Assembly (NCBI GenBank): GCA_031283825.1
Contig: JAITAZ010000623.1
Location: 1-6,478, forward strand
Length of the DNA: 6,478 nt
Source: Planctomycetaceae bacterium
Lineage (GTDB): Bacteria; Planctomycetota; Planctomycetia; Pirellulales; Thermoguttaceae
Reading direction: 5' to 3'
Shown: in pieces, positions 1 to 5,350 of the stretch
Layout of the letters: each line of letters starts with the position of its first letter
Numbering within the stretch: position 1 is the stretch's first letter
Translations under genes and position numbers: made by a program
The notes under the pieces: model-generated
Told to the model about the DNA's origin: nothing
What the model saw: the letters and a program-made list of their open reading frames with translations, nothing else
The model's database searches: none

Positions 1-129
1 CCCCCCGTATTGTCATGTGATTTTTTTCAGATATACTCTCTGACCTTTTGATATTCTATTTTTAAAGTAAATATTCAGACGCAGTATTTTTTAGGAGATT
101 AAAGAAACGTTTGGTTTAAACTAATTAAC

Positions 130-185
130 AAAGACTCAAAAGCGATGTCTTTTGAGTCTTTAATTTTGATTTCAAACAACGACGT
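130..185 (+). repeat. Stem-loop repeat element, copy 1
   Basis: A perfect 13-bp stem, aaagactcaaaag at 130-142 with cttttgagtcttt at 149-161, encloses the 6-base loop cgatgt. An AT-rich tail runs to aacgacgt at 178-185. The right arm plus tail recurs at 5217-5254 with about four differences, and the stem geometry is kept there. The T-rich 3' side would let it work as a factor-independent terminator for a gene left of the window. Conservation of the tail beyond the T-run suggests a repeat family rather than a plain terminator. The stem and the similarity are visible directly; the function is inferred. Confidence 0.7.
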
Positions 186-237
186 TACTAACCCCTTTTG
201 TCAACAATTTAATCACTCACCCCAAAAAAAGAATAGA

Positions 238-262
238 CCGAAAACGACTAAAGTTGTTTCGG
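238..262 (+). promoter_or_regulatory. Hairpin just upstream of the TIGR03936 start codon
   Basis: The left arm ccgaaaacgac (238-248) pairs with gttgtttcgg (253-262) around a taaa loop, with one bulged A and one G-T wobble. A small palindrome, tcggaccga (268-276), follows directly, and the ATG is at 281. No Shine-Dalgarno sequence is visible, so leader structure could influence ribosome access. This is an inference from pairing alone. Confidence 0.35.
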
Positions 263-280
263 CTTGTTCGGACCGATACT

Positions 281-928
281 ATGGTTCGACAACGAATAAG
301 AATACGTTTTAGCAAATTAGGAAATCTTAAGTATATCGGTCATAACGACCTACTACGCGCGTTTGAATCGCTTTTCCGACGCGCTAGATTGCCTTTTGCA
401 ATGAGCGAAGGTTTCCACCCAAAAATCAAAATGAGCTTTCCTTCCGCACTCGCTCTCGGAATCGAAAGCCTCGACGAAGTACTCGAACTCGAATTAAAAG
501 AATCAATCGAAACATCCACTCTGCTAGACAACCTAAACCAATACTCAATTAAAGGACTCAATTTTCTCTCCGCAAGAACACTCAACGAATCAGAACGTAA
601 AGCTAAACTATTTTCCTCAGTTTTTGAACTAATAGTCCCCGAACAATTTCGACAAGAAACAAAAAATCATATCGAAGATTTTTTGTTACAAAAATCAGTT
701 ATCGTAAATAAATCCGGTAACAAAATTCCTGTAAGAAAAGTCGATGTAAGAGAGGCAATACAAAATATAAATTTCCAACCCGAATCAGGTTTACTACAAA
801 CAGAAATTTTATCTCAAGAAGGACCGGAAGTCGGAATTCGCGAATTGCTTTTTGTGCTAAATCTCGACAAAGAATATTTTCAAACCATATTCCCCAAACG
901 AATTAAATGCACGCTCGCCGGAGAATAA
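281..928 (+). CDS. TIGR03936 / DUF2344 radical-SAM-linked protein
   Basis: This is a 215-residue cytosolic protein of the TIGR03936 (DUF2344) family. Members are either fused to or encoded beside a B12-binding radical SAM protein (TIGR03960 type), and their reaction is unknown. The family signature is clear: an N-terminal stretch MVRQRIRIRFSKLGNL, the H21-N-D23-L motif, then GFHPKIKMSFP at residues 44-54 followed by LALGIESLDE at 57-66. The length covers the usual single domain. I chose ATG 281 because homologues begin near the VRQR-IRF motif. A TTG at 254 would add nine residues and falls inside a hairpin. The RNase G gene starts 66 bases after the stop, and the pair looks like a conserved operon. 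The radical SAM partner is not visible and may lie upstream or elsewhere. Family assignment is firm; the function is not known. Confidence 0.9.
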   Translation: MVRQRIRIRFSKLGNLKYIGHNDLLRAFESLFRRARLPFAMSEGFHPKIKMSFPSALALGIESLDEVLELELKESIETSTLLDNLNQYSIKGLNFLSARTLNESERKAKLFSSVFELIVPEQFRQETKNHIEDFLLQKSVIVNKSGNKIPVRKVDVREAIQNINFQPESGLLQTEILSQEGPEVGIRELLFVLNLDKEYFQTIFPKRIKCTLAGE

Positions 929-994
929 AATTATACAAACATACTCCATACTTGACAATAACCCGACGCGTTTAATCAGAAGACAAAAATAAAA

Positions 995-2593
995 ATGAAA
1001 CAAGAGATGTTAATTAATGTCCGCCAACCGGAAGAATGCCGGATCGCGGTTATAGAAAATTCTCAACTTGAAGAACTCTATGTTGAGCGAACAACACACG
1101 ATAATTACGCCGGAAATATTTATAAAGGCGTAGTCGTAAACCTAGAACCCAGCATCCAAGCCGCTTTTATCGATTTCGGCGTCGGACGCAACGGCTTTTT
1201 GCATATCAGCGACGTCGAACCGTGTTACTTCAGACAAGTTCCCGGATGGGCAGAAAGAGAACAACGCGAAATCGCACTACGCGACGAAAAACATAATAAC
1301 TCGCCGCCAAGAAATAACTTCCACGACGATAACTACAGCAGACCACGATTCAAACCACCCATTCAAGAAATATTCCGCAGAGGAGACGAAGTCTTAGTAC
1401 AAGTTATCAAAGAAGGACTCGGAAACAAAGGTCCAACACTCTCAACTTATATCAGCATTCCGGGTAGATACTTAGTCCTAATGCCATCGCTCGGAAGAGT
1501 CGGGATTTCTCGCAAAATCGAAGATGAATTACTTCGACGTAAATTGAAAGAAATGATGCGCGAATTAAAACCGCCCAGAGGTCTAGGATTTATCGTCCGA
1601 ACCGCCGGAGCAGACCGCACGCAAAAAGAATTGTCCCGCGACCTCGCTTATTTAATGCGACTCTGGAAAGTAATCGTCCGCCGCATCAAAAAAATGCCCG
1701 CACCAATCGATATCTACGAAGAAAGCGACATGATAATCCGAACAATACGCGATATTTTCAGTTCAGAAATCGACACAATTTACGTCGATGAAGAAATGGC
1801 TTACGAAAGAGCAAAAGAATTTCTACAGTTCGTCATGCCAAGATACCTAGACCGACTACAATTCTATTCCGGCAAAGAACCAATATTTCACAAATTCGGA
1901 ATGGATAAAGAAATCGCAAAGATAAATCATCGTCGAGTCCCGTTGCGCGGCGGCGGGTCGCTGGTAATCGATCAAACGGAAGCACTAGTAGCAATCGACG
2001 TAAACAGCGGCAGCTTCCGAACAGACGATAACGCCGAAGAAACCGCTTACCAAATGAATTTAATCGCAGCAAAAGAAATCGCTAGACAAATTCGACTACG
2101 CGATCTCGGCGGAGTTATTGTCAACGACTTCATCGACATGAAAAAAGATGTACACCGACGCGGAGTCGAAAGAACTTTACGAGACGCTATCAAACGAGAT
2201 AGAGCAAGAACAAAAATTCTCAAAACAAGCCCATTCGGATTGATCGAAATGACTCGTCAACGAGTGCGCCCGTCGTTGAAACGTAGCGTTTATCAAGAAT
2301 GTCCGTGTTGTCATGGCGGAGGAGTTGTAAAGTCTCCAGAGAGTATGGCGCTGGAAGTTTTTCGAGGTTTAGTTCTGGCATCGCAACAACCCAATATCGC
2401 GAAAATAAAAGTTCACCTAGCCGACGACGTCGTAGAATATCTAAACAACAAAAAAAGAATCGAATTAGCAACTATCGAAAAAGAAGGAAATGTAGAAATC
2501 CTAATCCGCGCAAAAGTCGATGTCTGGCCCGAACACATAGAAATGGAATGCTACGACTCCGCAAATAAAATCGTACCATTCAATTTTAATTAA
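995..2593 (+). CDS. rng: Ribonuclease E/G family endoribonuclease (RNase G type)
   Basis: This 532-residue single-strand-specific endoribonuclease acts in mRNA decay and rRNA maturation. The S1 RNA-binding domain covers about residues 38-140 and is interrupted at about 77-125 by a charged, Asn/Arg-rich insertion. The 5'-sensor motif FIVRTAG gives R202 and T203, equivalent to E. coli RNase E R169 and T170. The catalytic Mg2+ aspartates are D335 in AIDVNSG and D378 in IVNDFIDM. Their spacing of 43 is the same as D303 to D346 in E. coli. The zinc-link CPCC (C436 and C439) is also present at the expected distance. The protein stops after the small domain, with no C-terminal degradosome scaffold, so it is RNase G-like. 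No strong ribosome binding site precedes ATG 995. A downstream zinc-link and helical segment appear intact, so the enzyme should be active. Confidence 0.96.
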   Translation: MKQEMLINVRQPEECRIAVIENSQLEELYVERTTHDNYAGNIYKGVVVNLEPSIQAAFIDFGVGRNGFLHISDVEPCYFRQVPGWAEREQREIALRDEKHNNSPPRNNFHDDNYSRPRFKPPIQEIFRRGDEVLVQVIKEGLGNKGPTLSTYISIPGRYLVLMPSLGRVGISRKIEDELLRRKLKEMMRELKPPRGLGFIVRTAGADRTQKELSRDLAYLMRLWKVIVRRIKKMPAPIDIYEESDMIIRTIRDIFSSEIDTIYVDEEMAYERAKEFLQFVMPRYLDRLQFYSGKEPIFHKFGMDKEIAKINHRRVPLRGGGSLVIDQTEALVAIDVNSGSFRTDDNAEETAYQMNLIAAKEIARQIRLRDLGGVIVNDFIDMKKDVHRRGVERTLRDAIKRDRARTKILKTSPFGLIEMTRQRVRPSLKRSVYQECPCCHGGGVVKSPESMALEVFRGLVLASQQPNIAKIKVHLADDVVEYLNNKKRIELATIEKEGNVEILIRAKVDVWPEHIEMECYDSANKIVPFNFN

Positions 2594-2763
2594 AATAAAA
2601 ATTCACAAAAAAATTATCGTTACAAAAAATAAAATATCACAAAAAACAATCGGCAATGACATAAATAAATTTCACAAAGACAATAATATTTTAATAAAAC
2701 GTTTATTACAATAGTTTTATAAAATATTTCCAATTCGTGACGCAGTGCGTCGCGAAAGCAAAG
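2594..2763. other. AT-rich intergenic gap between the RNase G-type and YhcG genes
   Basis: The gap is very AT-rich with no coding frame and no convincing terminator. A weak 7-bp AT stem lies at about 2691-2707. A -10-like TATAAA at 2718-2723 lies about 40 bases before ATG 2764 but has no clear -35. TCACAAA-type words recur at 2603, 2637 and 2672. The 3' end is occupied by a partial copy of the palindromic repeat (2726-2751). Confidence 0.4.
2726..2751 (+). repeat. Partial copy of the palindromic repeat at the YhcG 5' end
   Basis: The 19 bases atttccaattcgtgacgca (2726-2744) are identical to 3048-3066 inside the YhcG gene. The match continues through tgcgtc with only the central base changed (G instead of C). 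The right arm then decays (cgcgaaagc instead of acgaattgg), so this copy is an incomplete palindrome. It covers a GTG at 2737 that could be mistaken for the YhcG start. Confidence 0.75.
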
Positions 2764-3792
2764 ATGAACAAGAACAATAAAATAGTAGTAACAAATGCGA
2801 ATTTAATTTATGGTCAGATAAAAGAAATTTTGACGACAGCACGAGCAAAAGCATATTCTGCCGTTAATTTTGCGATGGTTGAGGCGTATTGGCTCATTGG
2901 AAAACAAATTGTAGAGTCTCAAGCCGGCGACGAAAGAGCAGAATACGGATCGCAGTTGTTAAAATATCTTTCAGAACAACTCACACGCGATTTCGGGAGA
3001 GGATTTGATGAAAGTAATTTGCGTTATATCCGGCAATTTTACTTAACATTTCCAATTCGTGACGCACTGCGTCACGAATTGGGATGGACTCATTACCGTA
3101 TTATTCTGAAGGTATTAGACGAAAAGGCACGCCAGTTTTACATTGACGAATGTGTCAAATCCCGATGGAGTACGCGACAACTTGAGCGGCAGATCAATAC
3201 GCATTTTTACGACAGGTTGTTATCGAGTCAAGACAAGGAGTCCGTTTCTACTGAAATTCAAAAGACGGCTGCGCCGCTCGACCTGAAAGATTTTATTCGT
3301 AGCCCGTATATTCTTGAATTTTTAGATATAAAATCTGCTCATAATTTGTACGAAAAAGATTTGGAAACGGCAATTATCAATCATTTGCAGTCGTTTCTGT
3401 TGGAGATGGGCAGAGGATTTTCTTTTGTTGCGCGTCAAAAAAGAATTTCGTTTGACGGTAGAGATTTTTATATTGATTTGGTATTTTATCATTATATCTT
3501 AAAATGTTTTGTGCTAATCGACCTGAAAATGGACGACTTAACGCATCAAGATTTAGGACAAATGCAAATGTACGTAAATTATTACGCCCGCGAGATGACA
3601 AATGACGGCGATAATCCTCCGATTGGCATTATTTTGTGCGCCGACAAAAGCGATGCGATTGTTCGTTATACTCTTTCGGAAGATAATAAACAGATTTTTG
3701 CATCCAAGTATAAACTTTATTTACCTTCCGAAGAAGAATTGAAACAAGAATTGCAAAACGAAATTGCCAATTTTCAAGAACGAACAATTTAA
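2764..3792 (+). CDS. YhcG/DUF1016 family PDDEXK nuclease
   Basis: This 342-residue protein has the two-part YhcG (DUF1016) architecture. The N-terminal helical domain has AYWLIGKQIVE near residues 41-51, an FDESNLRYIRQFYLTF stretch, then GWTHYRIIL and the WSTRQLERQIN motif. The C-terminal half is a PDDEXK nuclease fold with D238 in YIDLVFYH and D253-L-K255, followed by THQDLGQMQMYVNYY. All key residues expected of the fold are present. Family members are putative DNA endonucleases, often in accessory or defence-linked regions; the exact substrate is unknown. I prefer ATG 2764 because the frame upstream to GTG 2737 is made of repeat sequence. Residues 97-106 (PIRDALRHEL) are encoded by a perfect palindrome. 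Codon choice is richer in T- and G-ending codons than in the RNase G-type gene, which suggests a separate origin. Confidence 0.9.
   Translation: MNKNNKIVVTNANLIYGQIKEILTTARAKAYSAVNFAMVEAYWLIGKQIVESQAGDERAEYGSQLLKYLSEQLTRDFGRGFDESNLRYIRQFYLTFPIRDALRHELGWTHYRIILKVLDEKARQFYIDECVKSRWSTRQLERQINTHFYDRLLSSQDKESVSTEIQKTAAPLDLKDFIRSPYILEFLDIKSAHNLYEKDLETAIINHLQSFLLEMGRGFSFVARQKRISFDGRDFYIDLVFYHYILKCFVLIDLKMDDLTHQDLGQMQMYVNYYAREMTNDGDNPPIGIILCADKSDAIVRYTLSEDNKQIFASKYKLYLPSEEELKQELQNEIANFQERTI
3052..3082 (+). repeat. 31-bp perfect palindrome inside the YhcG gene
   Basis: CCAATTCGTGACGCA (3052-3066), a central C (3067) and TGCGTCACGAATTGG (3068-3082) form a perfect inverted repeat with 15-bp arms. It sits exactly in codon phase and encodes PIRDALRHEL. 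Its left arm with flank is repeated at 2726-2744. It may be a palindromic element that entered the gene in frame, or coding sequence that became copied upstream. Confidence 0.85.
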
Positions 3793-3949
3793 AATTTCTT
3801 CCGACTAATTAATTTCCAAAAGATTATTGTTACAAAAATTCTGCTGATGTTTATGTTTCTATGTTGTTGTTTTAATGATTTCAATTCGAGATGAGAACGC
3901 AAATTGCGGGCGAGCGGTTGTAATTTTTTCTTTGCCACAATATCTGTGG

Positions 3950-3978
3950 TTGACTTGTTACTGTGTTATGGCTATACT
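3950..3978 (+). promoter_or_regulatory. Sigma70-type promoter
   Basis: TTGACT (3950-3955) and TATACT (3973-3978) are separated by exactly 17 bases. Each hexamer has five of six consensus positions, making this the best promoter match in the window. Transcription would start near 3985. The transcript would carry either the 47-aa peptide, a long leader for the 4284 gene, or both. Use by this organism's sigma factor is assumed. Confidence 0.5.
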
Positions 3979-4027
3979 GTCGCGAAAGGTTGATCGGGGT
4001 TTGTTGGCGGATTTGGGATTGTCTATC

Positions 4028-4171
4028 ATGATAAAAATAATATTGCTCTTGCGAATAGTTACTATGATTATTTTTTTGGCGCTGTTTCGCGTTTTGTTTA
4101 CGTTGAATTATTGTAACGATAATTATTCAACCGAGCTATCCGCGATTAAAATAAAGATAAAAATTTATTAA
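4028..4171 (+). CDS. Possible 47-aa single-span membrane peptide
   Basis: From ATG 4028 the frame encodes 47 residues. A hydrophobic stretch at about residues 2-26 (IIL, LLL, MIIFLALF) would span the membrane, and the tail is basic (KIKIKIY). A near-consensus promoter ends 50 bases upstream. The same frame is open back to ATG 3875, but that longer version contains the promoter and looks like chance. No clear ribosome binding site is present; a GGGA lies about 10 bases before the ATG. T-rich DNA often yields hydrophobic reading frames, so this could be an artefact. I do not recognise a family. Confidence 0.2.
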   Translation: MIKIILLLRIVTMIIFLALFRVLFTLNYCNDNYSTELSAIKIKIKIY

Positions 4172-4197
4172 ACTGCTTATGATTGAATTTTCGGCAA

Positions 4198-4210
4198 GCC
4201 GTCGGACGGC
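4198..4210. promoter_or_regulatory. Small GC-rich palindrome
   Basis: GCCGTC-G-GACGGC is a perfect 6-bp inverted repeat in an otherwise AT-rich gap, 73 bases before the 4284 start. It could be an operator-like binding site or a small RNA hairpin in the leader. There is no T-run after it, so a terminator is unlikely. Confidence 0.35.
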
Positions 4211-4272
4211 AAATCGAATTGAAGTTTTACGCTAGTTTATTTAGGAGAATTATTGTAAATCTTAACCAAAAA

Positions 4273-4279
4273 AGGAGGT
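4273..4279 (+). promoter_or_regulatory. Canonical Shine-Dalgarno site
   Basis: AAGGAGGT with the core GGAGG at 4274-4278 lies five bases before ATG 4284. This decides the start over GTG 4278, which overlaps the site itself. No other gene in the window has a comparable site. Confidence 0.8.
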
Positions 4280-4283
4280 GCAA

Positions 4284-4769
4284 ATGACAGCACAAAAAGA
4301 AAATCATGATAACCCGGGTATTTTTGTAAGGGTTTTTGAACGCGATAATTATGAAGTGTTTTGGACAGACGGACACGGCATAATCGAAATGACAACCAAC
4401 GAAGAAATTCTCACTGGAGATTCGATCAATGGTTATCTCGCAAGATGTCAGGTTGACAACTTCACGCGGGAAATGTATTCGCCATGGGGCGAGTTTGAAG
4501 GCATAACGTCGTTGAGACAAATTACGCTCAACGAATCCGTACATTACTTAGGTCGAAACGCTAAAATCTGCGCGTTTTTAAGACCAAAAGTACAAGCACT
4601 GCGATTCGTTCACGGTTTAGAAAAACAAAATAACGTAATCGAACTCGAAGTCGCCGCCGCTATCAGAAATCTACTCGGACGATTCGACGAACACCCAGAA
4701 GAAAATTTCACAAAATCAGGTCTGTTCAGACTAATGGAAAATCAACTCCTGAATATAACAACACAATAA
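4284..4769 (+). CDS. Uncharacterised protein, first gene of a nucleotidyltransferase pair
   Basis: I do not recognise this 161-residue protein. It has no signal peptide or membrane span, so it is probably cytosolic. The N-terminal two thirds looks beta-rich with aromatic and acidic residues (FVRVFERDNYEVFWTDG, residues 14-30; YSPWGEFEG, 65-73). The last third (about 118-156) looks helical (VIELEVAAAIRNLLGRF). No catalytic signature is obvious. Cysteines are only C55 and C96, so a zinc site is unlikely. The start is fixed by a strong ribosome binding site. The nucleotidyltransferase gene begins 16 bases after its stop, so the two are probably co-transcribed. Codon choice in its second half (many C- and A-ending codons) resembles the RNase G-type gene. 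It is not a HEPN domain by appearance. Coding status is well supported; function is unknown. Confidence 0.75.
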   Translation: MTAQKENHDNPGIFVRVFERDNYEVFWTDGHGIIEMTTNEEILTGDSINGYLARCQVDNFTREMYSPWGEFEGITSLRQITLNESVHYLGRNAKICAFLRPKVQALRFVHGLEKQNNVIELEVAAAIRNLLGRFDEHPEENFTKSGLFRLMENQLLNITTQ

Positions 4770-4785
4770 AACAAAAAACAAAAAA

Positions 4786-5187
4786 ATGGAATTATCACAA
4801 AAACAAACACAAGCCTTTTTTGAATACGACCACGAAGAAATGTTAGAAATTGTGAATCGACTTGTTAGCGTTTACAATCCGATTAGCATTTATCTTTTTG
4901 GTTCTTATGCGTGGGGTACGCCGAATAAAAATAGCGATTACGATTTGTGCGTGATTGTCGAAGATAACGAAAAAAATCAAAAACAACGTCCGCTCAAAGG
5001 TTATAAAGCGCTGATGAATATGAAAAATCGTAAAGCCGTTGATTTAATCGTTTATACAATAAAAAACTTTAAACTTGCCATAACGCATCCGTCAACAATG
5101 GCGTCAATCATTAACAAAAAAGGTATTTTACTTTATGATCGAACCACTTTAAGAGACAAAAATGACATTAGGGACGCCGTTATTTAA
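4786..5187 (+). CDS. MNT-type nucleotidyltransferase domain protein
   Basis: This 133-residue protein is a small pol-beta-fold nucleotidyltransferase of the minimal (MNT/MntA-like) class. The signature is complete: FGSYAWGT (G39, S40), SDYDL (D51 and D53 as the metal-binding DxD) and VDLIVY (D86 as third carboxylate). The C-terminal NKKGILLYDR is typical of the class. Such proteins usually pair with a HEPN-domain protein as toxin-antitoxin modules, in which the transferase can modify the HEPN partner with AMP. No HEPN gene is visible: the next 163 bases hold only a repeat and the RNase HI leader. The only close partner is the unrecognised protein upstream. No ribosome binding site is visible in the A-rich stretch before ATG 4786, so translation may be coupled to the upstream gene. 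The fold is firm; the substrate and partner are unknown. Confidence 0.9.
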   Translation: MELSQKQTQAFFEYDHEEMLEIVNRLVSVYNPISIYLFGSYAWGTPNKNSDYDLCVIVEDNEKNQKQRPLKGYKALMNMKNRKAVDLIVYTIKNFKLAITHPSTMASIINKKGILLYDRTTLRDKNDIRDAVI

Positions 5188-5197
5188 ATCGGAGATT

Positions 5198-5254
5198 AAC
5201 AGCTCCAAAGACATTACTTTTGAGTTTTTAATTTTCAATTTCAAATAACGACGT
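5198..5254 (+). repeat. Stem-loop repeat element, copy 2
   Basis: The left arm aacagctccaaag (5198-5210), loop acatta (5211-5216) and right arm cttttgagttttt (5217-5229) repeat the 13-6-13 geometry of copy 1. Eleven of thirteen positions pair, counting one G-T. The tail to aacgacgt (5247-5254) also matches. It begins 10 bases after the nucleotidyltransferase stop, so it could be that operon's terminator. It ends 96 bases before the RNase HI start, as copy 1 ends 95 bases before the TIGR03936 start. Confidence 0.65.
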
Positions 5255-5350
5255 CCTTTTTGTTCCTAAAGTCCCTTAAAAAAAGTTGCCAATAAATTGT
5301 TACAGATATTCCACTGAAAACTTATCAAAAAATAATTCCGAATTTAAAAA

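Larger units (their letters stand above)
1..280. other. Non-coding leader upstream of the TIGR03936 gene
   Basis: No supportable coding sequence lies here. A short frame open from the window edge on the plus strand stops within the first 55 bases and cannot be assigned. The region holds a possible weak promoter, TTGATA at 48-53 and AATATT at 70-75 with a 16-base spacer. It also holds the strong stem-loop at 130-161 and a second hairpin at 238-262. If the weak promoter is real, the first stem-loop would lie between it and the gene, as an attenuator would. That arrangement is inferred from position only. Confidence 0.5.
3793..4283. other. 490-bp gap with promoter, possible small ORF and palindrome
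   Basis: No confident gene fills this stretch. It contains a TTGTTACA-type word at 3827-3834, a near-consensus promoter at 3950-3978, and a weak open frame (3875-4171) whose 3' part could be a small membrane peptide. It also has a 13-base GC palindrome at 4198-4210 and an unusually good ribosome binding site for the next gene. The open frame is hydrophobic mainly because the strand is T-rich, so most of the gap is best read as non-coding, or as remains of a lost gene. Confidence 0.45.

Noticed and set aside
254..280. TTG at 254 as start of the TIGR03936 gene
   Set aside because: The added residues do not match the family N terminus, and the codon falls inside a hairpin; ATG 281 starts right at the conserved motif.
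254..282. TTGTTT, 17 bases, TACTAT as a promoter
   Set aside because: The -10 would overlap the ATG at 281, putting the transcription start inside the conserved N terminus of the protein.
952..980. TTGACA at 952-957 as a promoter for the RNase G-type gene
   Set aside because: The -35 is perfect but no acceptable -10 hexamer lies 16-18 bases downstream (atcaga at 17).
2603..2680. TCACAAA words at 34-35 base intervals as an iteron-like array
   Set aside because: Only three short matches in very A-rich DNA, with dissimilar sequence between them; chance is likely.
2737..2763. GTG at 2737 as start of the YhcG gene
   Set aside because: The nine extra codons are repeat-derived sequence and no ribosome binding site precedes them; ATG 2764 is preferred, though the matter is not settled.
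3875..4171. A 98-residue protein from ATG 3875
   Set aside because: It lacks a ribosome binding site, matches no family I know, contains a strong promoter and owes its hydrophobicity to T-rich DNA. Only the 3' part is kept as a weak candidate.
4227..4544. Minus-strand frame over the start of the 4284 gene
   Set aside because: It overlaps a gene with a strong ribosome binding site and coherent protein, and has no family features of its own.
5188..5350. HEPN partner gene or remnant after the nucleotidyltransferase
   Set aside because: The 163 bases are occupied by the stem-loop repeat and an AT-rich leader; no HEPN motif (R-x4-6-H) frame is seen.
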